From the NCBI GenBank assembly GCA_030827315.1, contig JAURER010000007.1, positions 1-64,000 of the forward strand: DNA of 64,000 bases, in the 5' to 3' direction. The notes under the pieces are model-generated. The model had not been told where the DNA came from, made no database searches, and saw nothing but the letters and a program-made list of their open reading frames with translations. The position numbers and the translations under genes are program-made. The DNA is from Gemmatimonadota bacterium. GTDB lineage: Bacteria; Gemmatimonadota; Gemmatimonadetes; Longimicrobiales; Gaopeijiaceae. Shown here piece by piece: positions 34,067 to 43,330 of the stretch (positions are counted from its first letter, which is position 1; the number at the start of each line of letters is the position of its first letter).

Positions 34067-36280
34067 GTGCACGTGCCCCCAGCCGCTTCGTCCCTGCGCG
34101 TCTTCGCGACCCCGCGTCGCGCCGCCGTGCCGTGGATCGTGTCCGCGTGCCTGCTGGCCGGCGCCGAGCCAGCCCAGCCGCAGCAGCGACCCGAAGCCGT
34201 CGCCCACCGGATCGAGACCGAGCCGGTGATCGACGGCGTGCTCGACGAACCCTTCTGGGCCACGATCGAACCGATCACGGGCTTCCTTCAGCGTGAGCCC
34301 GTCGACGGCGCGGCCGCCACCGAGCGGACCGAGGTACGCATCGCGTATACGCCGCGGGCTCTGTACTTCGGGATGACGATGTACGACTCGTCTCCCGGGC
34401 TGATCCTCGGCAACATCCTCCAGCGAGGTGGGTGGATCGACAAGGACGACAACGTCCGGATCGCGATCGACACGTACCTGGACCGGCGAAACGCGTACAT
34501 GTTCGAGATTGGAGCCCTCGGAGCCCAGGACGATGCCCTCATTACCGACGAATCGGTCGAGGACTGGAACTGGGACGGGATCTACACCACCGAGGCCCGT
34601 GTCACGGAAGAGGGGTGGGTCCTCGAGGTCGAGATCCCCTTCACCACGATCCGCTTCGACGACACCGACGCGCCGGTCATGGGCATCGCCTTCTTTCGCT
34701 CCATCCGCCGCAAGAACGAGCAGGTCTACTGGCCCCACATCGGGCAGGAGTACCGCGGGGGCATCCTGCAGGCGTCCCGGTATGCGACGCTGACCGGACT
34801 CGAGGGCGTGGAGCGGGCGAGGCACGTCGAGGTCAAGCCGTACGGCATCGTGGGTGCTTCGAGCGCCAACGAAGAGTCCTCCGACACCGACGCCGACTGG
34901 GGCCTCGACCTGAAGGCCGGCTTGACGTCGAATTTCACCGTTGACCTGACGTACAACACCGACTTCGCCCAGGTGGAGACGGACAACGTGCAGATCAACC
35001 TGACGCGTTTCGATCTCTTCTTTCCGGAGAAGCGGGAGTTCTTCCTCGAGCGCGCGGGCCTGTTCCAGTTCGGGGCACCGAGGGAGTCCGAAGTCTTCTT
35101 CTCCAGGCAGATCGGCCTCGACACGGATGTCGTCGGCGGTGGCCGAGTCACGGGACAGGCGGGCGCCATCTCGATCGGCGCACTGAGCCTGCGCACCGAC
35201 GAAGCGGTCCTCTCCGACGAGGCCGATTCCGTGTCGCGCGTCCCGGCCGCCTGGAACTCGGTCGTGCGCGTCCGCGGAGACGTCGGCCCGCGCACTTCGG
35301 TAGGTGGAATCTTTACAAGTCAGGAAACGTCGGCCGGTTACAACCGCGTGGCCGGAGGCGACGTCGTCGCCCGATTCTGGAGCAGCAGCTCCTTCTTCCT
35401 GTGGGGCGCGGACGTCCGGGACTCACGCGCCGGGAACGTGGACGACCGCACCGACGCGATCCAGGCCGAGCTGATTCTTCAAAACGACCGCTACCTTTTC
35501 GAAATCACGCGCACCATCGTGGGAGAAGCGTTCGCGCCTGCGCTCGGCTTCGTGCAACGACCGGACCAGAAGCGGTGGGGCGGACAGTTCTCCTTCCGCC
35601 CGCGTTTCGAGCGGAATTCCTGGGCCCGCCAGCTCTTCCTGACAGCCGGGGCGAACCGTATCACGGGCATCGACGGCGTCGAGCAGTCGCGTCTCGGGCT
35701 CTTCAACGCACGACTCAACTTCCAGTCCGGTGACAACGCCCAGGTCGGCGTGACCCAGAACTACGAATTCCTGGACGAGCCGGAGCGCATCGCGGGACGC
35801 GAGCTCGGTCGCGGCGAATACACCTTCCGCACCTTATCCGCTACCTTCACGCCCAATCGGGCACGAGCGCTCGGCCCGAGCCTCAGGCTGTCGACGGGAA
35901 GTTTCTGGGGTGGAACGCGGACGGAAGCAGGAGGAGGACTCGTCTGGATCGCGAACCGGCATCTCACCATCGACACGAAGGCCAGCTGGAACGGCGTGTC
36001 CCTTCCGGTTCCGGACGGCGACTTTTCGACGACGCTCGTGAGCACCCGGCTGGAGGCTGCACTCAATCGACGTCTCTTCGCGTATGCCCTACTGCAGTGG
36101 GACGACGTGTCCCGGACCCTGCAGTCGAACGTTCGGGTCGACTGGATCCACACGCCGGGCAGCGACCTCTTCGTGGTCTTCGACACCGGTTATCAGACGG
36201 GTCCGCTGAACGACCCGCGCGATGTGCGCTGGCTTCGGCGCACGGGGGTGCTGAAGCTGACGTACCTCAAGGCCTTCTGA
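34067..36280 (+). CDS. DUF5916 outer-membrane protein with CBM9-like N-terminal domain
   Basis: About 737 residues from the GTG at 34067, with a signal peptide (AAVPWIVSACLLAGAEPAQ). Residues after the signal form a carbohydrate-binding-9-like domain (VIDGVLDEPFWATIEPITGF, 'VRIAYTPRALYFGM'). The rest is DUF5916, including 'YNTDFAQVETDNVQINLTRF' and 'FPEKREFFLER', followed by many amphipathic strands and a terminal KAF. It probably sits in the outer membrane as a barrel or barrel-anchored protein. The ligand is unknown. In-frame codons upstream of 34067 belong to the opposite-strand gene's shadow. Other starts (34031, 33965) are possible. Confidence 0.88.
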   Translation: MHVPPAASSLRVFATPRRAAVPWIVSACLLAGAEPAQPQQRPEAVAHRIETEPVIDGVLDEPFWATIEPITGFLQREPVDGAAATERTEVRIAYTPRALYFGMTMYDSSPGLILGNILQRGGWIDKDDNVRIAIDTYLDRRNAYMFEIGALGAQDDALITDESVEDWNWDGIYTTEARVTEEGWVLEVEIPFTTIRFDDTDAPVMGIAFFRSIRRKNEQVYWPHIGQEYRGGILQASRYATLTGLEGVERARHVEVKPYGIVGASSANEESSDTDADWGLDLKAGLTSNFTVDLTYNTDFAQVETDNVQINLTRFDLFFPEKREFFLERAGLFQFGAPRESEVFFSRQIGLDTDVVGGGRVTGQAGAISIGALSLRTDEAVLSDEADSVSRVPAAWNSVVRVRGDVGPRTSVGGIFTSQETSAGYNRVAGGDVVARFWSSSSFFLWGADVRDSRAGNVDDRTDAIQAELILQNDRYLFEITRTIVGEAFAPALGFVQRPDQKRWGGQFSFRPRFERNSWARQLFLTAGANRITGIDGVEQSRLGLFNARLNFQSGDNAQVGVTQNYEFLDEPERIAGRELGRGEYTFRTLSATFTPNRARALGPSLRLSTGSFWGGTRTEAGGGLVWIANRHLTIDTKASWNGVSLPVPDGDFSTTLVSTRLEAALNRRLFAYALLQWDDVSRTLQSNVRVDWIHTPGSDLFVVFDTGYQTGPLNDPRDVRWLRRTGVLKLTYLKAF

Positions 36281-36289
36281 CGTTCGCAG

Positions 36290-36309
36290 ATCTCCGCCGA
36301 GGCGGAGAT
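36290..36309. terminator. bidirectional hairpin between convergent genes
   Basis: ATCTCCGC-CGAG-GCGGAGAT is a perfect 8-bp stem with a 4-base loop, lying 10 bases after the DUF5916 stop and 7 bases before the asparaginase stop. It lacks a T-tract. Confidence 0.5.
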
Positions 36310-36316
36310 GCCGTCA

Positions 36317-36814
36317 TCACCCAAGCGCTTCGAAGATGCCCGTGTCGCGGTTCTTCCGAACGTCGTTCCACGGAAAGATCCGGCCGTTCATGGTGACCCA
36401 GACCCCCGCGGGCAACACCTGAACCACCGTCAGCGCTCCCCCGAGGTTGAACAGACCGTCGGAGCTACCGAACGAAATCGGGATCATCGCCCCCGTGAGC
36501 ACGATGGTCTTGTCGGGAACCTGCTCCGCGAGCACGCGCGCCGTGTCCACCATCGTGTCGGTGCCGTGCGTGATCACGATGAACGACTCGGGCGCCTCGC
36601 GGCAGTTGTTCGCGATGATTTCTCTGTCCGCCCCGGTCATGTCGAGGGAGTCCACCATCATGAGCGTGCGCACGCGCACGTCGAGTCGCGAGCGCGCCAT
36701 CTCGAGCATCTGCGGAAGATGCGTGTCGTGGAACTCGAGTCGACCGTGGATCTCGTCGTACTCCTTGTCGAACGTCCCGCCCGTCACGAAGAGGCGGATG
36801 GCCGGCGAGCTCAC
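36317..36814 (-). CDS. single-domain asparaginase-like protein
   Basis: A 165-residue protein equivalent to only the N-terminal domain of type I/II asparaginases, which are usually about 330 residues. It keeps both catalytic motifs: TGGTFDK (first Thr at 11; the family usually has TGGTI) and HGTDTM (residues 83-88). The missing C-terminal domain normally helps shape the active site across subunits, so activity is uncertain. The GTG start overlaps the thyX stop (GTGA), so it is coupled to thymidylate synthesis. Confidence 0.82.
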   Translation of the reverse strand: MSSPAIRLFVTGGTFDKEYDEIHGRLEFHDTHLPQMLEMARSRLDVRVRTLMMVDSLDMTGADREIIANNCREAPESFIVITHGTDTMVDTARVLAEQVPDKTIVLTGAMIPISFGSSDGLFNLGGALTVVQVLPAGVWVTMNGRIFPWNDVRKNRDTGIFEALG

Positions 36815-37788
36815 TCGAAGCTGCCCGGCACCGCCTCGTACATCTTCGCCGCCATCTCGTCGGCCGTCTCCATCCTCGAAATGTCGAGTTCGAAATCCGG
36901 ACGCTCCGGAGCGCGGAGCTTCTCGACGAGCTCGCGGATCTCACGCGGCGACAGTCCGGCGTCCTGCATCTCGGCGGCGGAGACGCGGGCTCCGTCGCGC
37001 GCGGCAATGGCCTCGTCGTCTCCGTCGACGAGGCGCGCGAGGATCTCTCGTTCGACTCTCGTGACCGGCTCCGACTGAAGGTCGTAGTCGACCCAGGCCT
37101 CGTACGAGATCGGGGCGACGCGCTTGACCATGCCGGCGATGACGCGCGCGAACTGCTGGATCTCCCACTGCGCGCGCGGGTCGACGCGAAGCGAAAGAAA
37201 GTGAAGCAGGTTGTGGAGGTCGATCTTCCAGTACCACTGCGTGTAGGTCGATACCGGCAGGTCGATCCGCGCGATCTCACGCGCGACGTCCTCCTCCAGG
37301 AGCCAGCGGTAGGTGGCACCGGCCTCGGTGCGCAGACGCTCCCACCGCTCGATCGCCTCACGGTAGACGGCGTCAGGCGCGCCACCCTCTCGCCCCTGCT
37401 TGTTCGAGCGGCTCTGGAGCTTGAACTGCGACGCGTCGGGCCGATAGAAAAGGAGCGGCATCAGGGAGTAGCGCGCCGACAGCTCGTTGACCGAAGCGGT
37501 CCGGTGCCGGATCCACTGACGGGCCACGAACATCGGCATGGCACAGTGGAACTTGAACTCGACCATCTCGGACGGTGTCGTATGACGATGCCGGCGGAGG
37601 TAGCGAACGAGTCCACGGGTCTGCGACACCTGACGCGTCCCGAAGCCGTAGCTCACCCGGGCCGCACGCTCGATGTCTTCGTCCGAGCCCATGTAATCCA
37701 CGAGCGCGACGAAGCCGTGGTCGAGTACGGGAAAATATCCGCCGAGGATCTCCTCGGCCGCGTGGACGGTGGGTCTCTTCGTTTCCAT
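36811..37788 (-). CDS. thyX: flavin-dependent thymidylate synthase
   Basis: A 325-residue ThyX from ATG 37788. The diagnostic motif RHRTASVNELSARYS begins at residue 94, and LPVSTYTQWYWKIDLHNLLHF carries the other conserved active-site residues. It makes dTMP from dUMP with FAD, NADPH and methylene-tetrahydrofolate. The C-terminus extends about 60 residues past the usual end, with a helical acidic tail (LSPREIRELVEKL...). No thyA is in the window. The frame is open upstream but lacks homology there. Confidence 0.95.
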   Translation of the reverse strand: METKRPTVHAAEEILGGYFPVLDHGFVALVDYMGSDEDIERAARVSYGFGTRQVSQTRGLVRYLRRHRHTTPSEMVEFKFHCAMPMFVARQWIRHRTASVNELSARYSLMPLLFYRPDASQFKLQSRSNKQGREGGAPDAVYREAIERWERLRTEAGATYRWLLEEDVAREIARIDLPVSTYTQWYWKIDLHNLLHFLSLRVDPRAQWEIQQFARVIAGMVKRVAPISYEAWVDYDLQSEPVTRVEREILARLVDGDDEAIAARDGARVSAAEMQDAGLSPREIRELVEKLRAPERPDFELDISRMETADEMAAKMYEAVPGSFE

Positions 37789-37859
37789 GGGCGTGGTTGC
37801 GGGGTCGGCTCGGTCGGGAGCCGGAATATATACCCGGGCCGGGTGGCCCGCGCGGACCC

Positions 37860-38439
37860 TCAGTCCACGCCCCACGGCCGGATGAAAGTCTCCGGCTCGA
37901 CACCCAGGGGATCCGCGATGCGGTTGATGTAGTTGAAGTACGCGATCACCTGCGTCGCATCGTGGATCGCGCGGTCGTCGAAGCCGACCGCTCGAAGCTC
38001 GTCGAGATCGGAGGGTCCGACGTCGCGTTGTGCATGCGTGACCTTCTCGGCGTAGGCGCACAGCGCCCGGTCCGCGGCTCCGAGCGCGGCGATACGCCAG
38101 TCGCGTGCGACCGCGTGCACGAAGGCATCCCGCTCCGCGTCGCTTTCGAACAGATCCCCGACCTCTTCCCGGAGGTCATGCGCGTGCGCGCGTTCAGTAG
38201 AAGCAGTCGTTGGCCTTCGACGTCACTACGGCGAGCATCTCCCGCTGCCACCGGGTGAGCGGAGAGGCGCCGAACATGAGGGCCCCGTAGAGCTTCATGG
38301 AAGTATCCAGCGCACGCGGATTCTGGCTCATGACGTGAACGATGTGCCAGACGCGGCCGGCGCGTGCGATGGCCGCGTCGAAGAGCTTCCTCAGCAGGCC
38401 GGTGGCCGTCTCCACCGGAATCTGTTCGATGTGGGGCAT
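37860..38439 (-). pseudogene. frameshifted AhpD/peroxidase-related gene
   Basis: Two overlapping reading frames together make one peroxidase-related (carboxymuconolactone decarboxylase-like) protein. Codons from ATG 38439 encode 81 residues ending SKANDCFY and a TGA at 38194. The continuation is found in another frame as RAHAHDLREEVGDLF, then HAVARDWRIAALGAADRALC up to 37860. The expected CxxC redox motif (C-F-Y-C) is broken exactly at the shift, within the slip-prone run ACGCGCGCACGCGCA. A +1 or -2 change would restore it. It may be a true pseudogene, an assembly error or, less likely, recoding. Confidence 0.8.
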
Positions 38440-38568
38440 GTCGCGAAGCTACGGTCGATCCAACGTCTTCGGTATGGGCCAACGTCGCCTTATGAACCGA
38501 TCCGGGACCACGATCGTAGTAGACAGGACGAGCCTGTCGCTGCACGCTCATTCCGGAGGAAGTGACCC

Positions 38569-38775
38569 ATGGCACAGTGTGACGGCAGGACGAAGAAGGG
38601 CGAACGGTGCCGCCGCGAACCGAGGGCCGGCTCGGCGTTCTGCTCCATCCACGTCGACCAGGAGGTCCGTGCACGCAGTACTCGGACGGCAGAGTGGGAT
38701 CGCGACTCGACGCTGAAGGCGGCGCTGGGCTTCGCCCTGGTCGGTGCGATCCTCCTCTTCCGGTTTCGAAGGTAG
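38569..38775 (+). CDS. small zinc-finger-like membrane protein (DUF5763-like)
   Basis: A 68-residue protein. The N-terminal half has Cys4, Cys14, Cys25 and His28 (CDGRTKKGERC, AFCSIH), a likely zinc-binding knuckle similar to DUF5763-type domains. The C-terminal half is one transmembrane helix (LKAALGFALVGAILLF) with a basic end. GGAGG lies 12 bases before the ATG. It is divergent from the broken AhpD-like gene. Function is unknown. Confidence 0.7.
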   Translation: MAQCDGRTKKGERCRREPRAGSAFCSIHVDQEVRARSTRTAEWDRDSTLKAALGFALVGAILLFRFRR

Positions 38776-38787
38776 GAACTGCCCGGG

Positions 38788-40563
38788 TCAGAAGTGCTCG
38801 GCGCCCAGGTTGTAGCGCCGGCTCCGAAGCACGTCCCCGGTGAGGAAGCCGTTCCTCAGCCGGTTCAGCTCGAACGTGACTCGAACGACCGGGCCGCCGG
38901 TCGAGGGGCCCGCGGGGACCGCGACGTCCATGCGCCACACGTTGCGCGTCCGTGACGGCAGCCCGATGCGCAGCCCGGCGCCCACTCCGGCCTGCCACCC
39001 GGAATCGACGGCGTAGGGCACGTCTCCCGGCCACACCCGCCCGACGTCCGCGAAGAGCGTCAGCCCGAGGTCTGCGGTTCCGGGCCTGGGCCAAGGAAAG
39101 ACGATGCGATCCTCGACCACGAGGCGTGCCAGTCGACCGCCCGGAAAGCGGTCCTCGGGAAGGGACCTCACTCCTTCCCGGCCGCCGAGGCTGAGCTGGA
39201 AGGGAAGGGCGACCCGAGATCCTCCGGCCACGGACGCGCGCAGGAACACGGTGTGGGCCGGCAGCGCATCGGTGCGAAGCCAGGCGACGAGGTCCGCGTC
39301 CATGAGGACGTCCTGCCACGCGCCCCCGTCACGCCGTGACTCCACGGTGACCCCACCGTGCAGCAGGGATGAGCCGATCGGCGCTCCGAAGCTCCCATGG
39401 AGCCGCCCGAACCAGTCGTCGAGCGCCGGAACGTCGCTCGGCGTCAGCCACCCGAAGCCGCGCCCTACGGACACGCCCCCGTAGAGCCCCAGGGACACGA
39501 GCATCCGGTCACGCAGCCCGTCGATACCGGTGTACTCCTGATACCGGTACCGGCGCGTGCCGAGATGGACGGAGAGACGTGTGGCCGCCGAAGCGCTGAG
39601 CTGGCGCTGGACGGGGAGCGGAAGCTGCCCGGGGTACGGCTCCAGGGCGTCGAAATCGATTCCGTACGCGACCTCGGCCGGGCCGGGAAACCGGATCACG
39701 TCGCGTGAGAGCGTGACGCCCGTGATCCAGGAGCGGCCGGGCTCGCCAAAGCGTCGGGCGAACGAAAGCTCGACGAGATCACGGAAGGCCGGGACAAGCA
39801 CCTGACTGTACGCCGCGCTCTGGTCCGTGGAGTACGAAAAGTAGGTCGTGCCCCGGCTGTACCCCTGTCGCACGGAGTACCGCCCAGCCTCGCCGACGAA
39901 CGGGTACCGGACGAACTGGTGGAAGAAGTGCCCCGGCCGGTCCCGACCCCACTCGACACTCGCGTCCGAGCGGCCGAAGAGCCGGGGGGTGGCGAGGCTC
40001 AACGACTGCGCTCGGGTCTCGCGTCGTTCACGATGCGTGAATTCGGCGAAGACGCCCTGGCCCAGGAAGTTCTCTTCCGTGACCTCGAACTTCTCCAGGT
40101 TGAGCGCGGCGTCGTAGGTGACCCCCACGTCGACCTTCGTGGACCACTCGTCCTGGGTTTCCACCAGGACGGTCTTCCCGCCCCCGGCGTCTTCGGTCGC
40201 GGTGATCCGCGCGGTCGCCAGGAAGCCGTACGCGTCGAGGAGCCGCTCGGATTCGTCGACGAGGAAGTCGTCGTAGCAGTCCCCCTCCTCGAACAGGAGC
40301 TCCCGGCGAATGAACGACGGCGACGTCCGCACGTGCAGGACATTGAGAGCCCGGTACGTCCAGGAGAGCGCCGCGAGGTCCGTGGATTCGGGATCGAAAG
40401 CCGATCGGCGCTCCAGTACGATGGACCTCACGACGCCGTCGGCGCAGGACACGGCTCCGCCAGCGGCAGGCTCCCGAGCGGACTCCTGTCGAGCCGCGAC
40501 AGGAATCGGAGCAACCGAAGCCAGCATCAACAGCCACCCGATTCCCGCGCGGGATCGTGCCAC
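38788..40563 (-). CDS. Omp85/BamA-like outer-membrane barrel protein
   Basis: About 591 residues starting at GTG 40563, with a signal peptide (IGWLLMLASVAPIPVAA). An N-terminal POTRA-like domain ('SIVLERRSAFDPESTDLAALS', 'LLDAYGFLATARITATED', 'VLVETQDEWSTKVDVGVTYD') precedes a beta barrel with alternating strands. It ends in a terminal Phe (NLGAEHF), as expected for a BAM substrate. It could be a BamA/TamA paralogue or a surface antigen. Only one or two POTRA-like repeats are visible, so it is not a standard BamA. Confidence 0.8.
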   Translation of the reverse strand: MARSRAGIGWLLMLASVAPIPVAARQESAREPAAGGAVSCADGVVRSIVLERRSAFDPESTDLAALSWTYRALNVLHVRTSPSFIRRELLFEEGDCYDDFLVDESERLLDAYGFLATARITATEDAGGGKTVLVETQDEWSTKVDVGVTYDAALNLEKFEVTEENFLGQGVFAEFTHRERRETRAQSLSLATPRLFGRSDASVEWGRDRPGHFFHQFVRYPFVGEAGRYSVRQGYSRGTTYFSYSTDQSAAYSQVLVPAFRDLVELSFARRFGEPGRSWITGVTLSRDVIRFPGPAEVAYGIDFDALEPYPGQLPLPVQRQLSASAATRLSVHLGTRRYRYQEYTGIDGLRDRMLVSLGLYGGVSVGRGFGWLTPSDVPALDDWFGRLHGSFGAPIGSSLLHGGVTVESRRDGGAWQDVLMDADLVAWLRTDALPAHTVFLRASVAGGSRVALPFQLSLGGREGVRSLPEDRFPGGRLARLVVEDRIVFPWPRPGTADLGLTLFADVGRVWPGDVPYAVDSGWQAGVGAGLRIGLPSRTRNVWRMDVAVPAGPSTGGPVVRVTFELNRLRNGFLTGDVLRSRRYNLGAEHF

Positions 40564-41271
40564 CGTGGTCGGGGTCTTCGGCGTAATGCTCCCTCCAGAA
40601 AGGCGACAGGCAATCGAACCTCCCGTCCATGAATCACGACACCGAATGACGGGACGGCAATGGTCGGGTAACGATGGATCGGGCAGGGCCCCGGAGCCGC
40701 CGAACTTACCCGACTCGTCCGTTCTGCATACCGAGTTCGGCCGCCCGAGTTCGCCCACGAGACCGGTTCGCACCCGTCGATCTCTGCCCTGGTCACCGCC
40801 CACTACGCCATCGTAGCCCTGTTCGGAGCCGCCTTCGCGGCTTTCGCACTGCGGATGCTGGGTCGCTTCCTGCGCCACCGCCAGGCGATCCGGGCGGCGG
40901 CTGGATCGTCGAGGCGCAGCCGGAGGTCGACGGTCTCGGTGACCCGCCCGTTGCTGACGCAGACCACCGCCCATCGACGGTCAAGGAGTTAAGGCGCCAG
41001 TATGGCGCTGCGCTGGCCGCCGCCGGTGTCGTGCATCGGGTTGGCGGAGGAGATCACGGCCCAGGCGGACGCCCGTCCGCACTGGGAGTGTGGCTGCTTC
41101 ATCGCCTTCGCGTGATCAGGCGTGCACCAACCTGACCCTACCCTCGGCGCGATGGACCCGTGAGCCCGTACGGCTTGCGAGGCACGGCAGGCCGCGGTCA
41201 CTTTGGCCGACCCGACTCGTCCGCCCTCCCCGGGCCGCACCGAGCCCTCGAATCGACGCCGGAACGCTGCC
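40564..41271 (+). other. 708-base gene-poor stretch with possible gene remnants
   Basis: No intact gene is supported. One plus-strand frame stays open from about 40670 to a TAA at 40990 without any ATG, GTG or TTG ahead of its best part, which reads HYAIVALFGAAFAAFALRML, like a membrane helix. A second short frame, 41002-41115, ends with WECGCFIAFA. Both may be decayed pieces of former genes. The upstream ends should hold promoters for the Omp85-like gene and the acyl-CoA synthetase gene. Confidence 0.3.
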
Positions 41272-42774
41272 TTGAGCCTCGAACTCGTCAATCGTGCCGC
41301 CGGGCACGCCGACCGCACCGCCCTCCTCGCACCCGAGGGCCTCTTCTCGTACAGCACCCTGCTCGACGTGTCGGCGGCGATCGCCACGCGCCTCCTCTCC
41401 GGCCGCGACGATCTCGACGGGGCCCGGGTATGCTATCTCGTTCCTCCGGGGTGGAGCTACGCCGCCGTGCAGTGGGGTATCTGGCGGGCCGGCGGTCTGG
41501 GCGTTCCCATGGCGACGTCGCACCCCGAGGCTGAGCTCGCCTACGTCCTCGACGACGCGGATCCGGAGGTCGTCGTCGCGCACCCGTCGCTGGTGGACCG
41601 CGTGGCGGGTATCGCGAAGCAGCGCGGGCTGACCGTGCTCCAGACACCCGCGCTCCTGGCCCAGACACCCCTCGCCGTGCTCCCCGACGTGGACGAGGCC
41701 GCCGGCGCCCTCATGCTCTACACTTCGGGAACCACCGGCCGGCCCAAGGGCGTGGTGCTGAGTCACGCCAACATACGGGCGCAGGTCGAGTCGCTCTCCG
41801 GGGCGTGGGGGTGGCGCGGCAGCGACCACATCCTCCTGCATCTGCCGCTGCATCACGTGCACGGCATCGTCAATGTGCTCACATGTGCCCTGTGGAACGG
41901 CGCCACGTGCGAGATCCTTCCGCGCTTCAACGCGGTCGACGTGTGGGAGCGTCTGGCCCGCGGCGACGCGACGCTCTACATGGCCGTCCCGACTGTCTAC
42001 CGTCGCCTCATCGACGCCTGGGACGATGCGGACCCCGAGACCCGTGCGGCATGGACCGCCGGATCGAAGAGCTGCCGCCTCATGGTGTCGGGCTCGGCCG
42101 CGCTCCCGGTACCTACGCTGCGCCGCTGGGAGGGCATCACGGGTCAGCGCCTCCTCGAGCGCTACGGCATGACGGAAATCGGCATGGGGCTCTCGAACCC
42201 GCTCGAGGGTGAACGCCGCCCGGGATTCGTCGGCACGCCCCTGCCGGGCGTGGAGATTCGACTCGTCGACGACGACGAGCGGCCGGTGGAAGCCGGACAT
42301 CCGGGGCAGATCCAGGTTCGCGGCCCGGGCGTCTTCTCCCAGTACTGGCGGCGTTCGGCGGAAACCGCCGACGCCTTCACGGACGACGGATGGTTCCGCA
42401 CGGGTGACCTGGCGGTCGTCGAGGAGGGCGCGTACCGCATCCTCGGCCGATCGAGCGTCGACATCCTGAAGACGGGTGGAGAGAAGATCTCTGCCCTCGA
42501 GATCGAGGACGTGCTCCGCTCGCACCCGGGTGTGGCCGACTGCGCCGTGGTCGGGGTGCCCGACCCGGAGTGGGGCGACCGAGTGTGCGCAGCCGTCGTT
42601 CCGGCGGGTGACGCCGAGCTGGTCGAGGACGAGCTGCGCGACCTCGCCCGCACGCGCCTGGCCCCCTACAAGGTGCCGAAGGATTTCCTCATCGTGGACG
42701 ATCTGCCCCGAAACGCCATGGGGAAGGTCACGAAGCCCGACGTGCGAGAGCTGTTCACACCGGACGACGCCTGA
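41272..42774 (+). CDS. ACSF3/MatB-like acyl-CoA synthetase
   Basis: A 500-residue AMP-forming ligase. Motifs are YTSGTTGRPKG, the family-specific PLHHVHGIVNVL, YGMTEIGM and GWFRTGDLAVVEEG, with the C-terminal catalytic Lys in PRNAMGKVTK. The HHVHG segment and the 'GATCEILPRFNAVDVWERL' region match malonyl/methylmalonyl-CoA synthetases of the ACSF3 group. It should activate a short dicarboxylic acid. I chose the TTG at 41272 because homology begins there; a TTG at 41203 is also possible. Confidence 0.82.
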   Translation: MSLELVNRAAGHADRTALLAPEGLFSYSTLLDVSAAIATRLLSGRDDLDGARVCYLVPPGWSYAAVQWGIWRAGGLGVPMATSHPEAELAYVLDDADPEVVVAHPSLVDRVAGIAKQRGLTVLQTPALLAQTPLAVLPDVDEAAGALMLYTSGTTGRPKGVVLSHANIRAQVESLSGAWGWRGSDHILLHLPLHHVHGIVNVLTCALWNGATCEILPRFNAVDVWERLARGDATLYMAVPTVYRRLIDAWDDADPETRAAWTAGSKSCRLMVSGSAALPVPTLRRWEGITGQRLLERYGMTEIGMGLSNPLEGERRPGFVGTPLPGVEIRLVDDDERPVEAGHPGQIQVRGPGVFSQYWRRSAETADAFTDDGWFRTGDLAVVEEGAYRILGRSSVDILKTGGEKISALEIEDVLRSHPGVADCAVVGVPDPEWGDRVCAAVVPAGDAELVEDELRDLARTRLAPYKVPKDFLIVDDLPRNAMGKVTKPDVRELFTPDDA

Positions 42775-42898
42775 TGCACCCGGCGTGTGGATCGCAGCTC
42801 GCGGCGGGACCTCGTCCGCGCCTCCGCGGTACTACACGCCATACGTCCCGGCCGCACCGCCGTCGCGGGACCGTCCGTCCGAGAGTATCATCCGACCG

Positions 42899-43330
42899 AT
42901 GAGCGCCACCCACGCCCCGCGGGAGCGGGGCACCTGCCGGATCCTGGCCGTCGCCGGCATCCTCTTGATCCTTTCCGCGTGTTCGACGGGCGGGCGGACG
43001 CTGAGTCCGTTCGACGGTCCGCCCCCCGAAGGGGCGATGAGCACCGACGATCCGATCTCCATCGAGATCCAGAACCTCAGCTTCAACGACATCACGGTCT
43101 GGGCGCTGCGATCCGGCGGACAGCGGAGGCGTATCGCCCGCGTGACCGGAAAGTCCGACGAGAAGGTGCGCATCGGCTGGAATGTGGCGATGCCCATATC
43201 CTTCTTCATCGAGCAGACGGCGGGTCGCTCGTGCTCCATCCCGGCGATCGGCGTCGAGGTGGACGCGGTCGTCGTGGTGAGTATCCCCAGCAACGTCGGA
43301 ATGCAGCCGTGCCGGTCCTGGCGTCGGTGA
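42899..43330 (+). CDS. putative small lipoprotein, first of a tandem pair
   Basis: A 143-residue exported protein with a lipobox (LLILSACSTG). The mature part is beta-rich: 'ISIEIQNLSFNDITVWALRS', 'RRRIARVTGKSDEKVRIGW', 'SFFIEQTAGRSCSI'. The next gene shows the same pattern, so the two are paralogues. No family is recognised. The stop overlaps the next GTG start (GTGA). Confidence 0.72.
   Translation: MSATHAPRERGTCRILAVAGILLILSACSTGGRTLSPFDGPPPEGAMSTDDPISIEIQNLSFNDITVWALRSGGQRRRIARVTGKSDEKVRIGWNVAMPISFFIEQTAGRSCSIPAIGVEVDAVVVVSIPSNVGMQPCRSWRR

Noticed and set aside
40590-40640. A GGTTCGA-like T-loop on the minus strand suggesting a tRNA
   Set aside because: The flanking bases do not form a T stem, and no anticodon arm or acceptor stem can be drawn.
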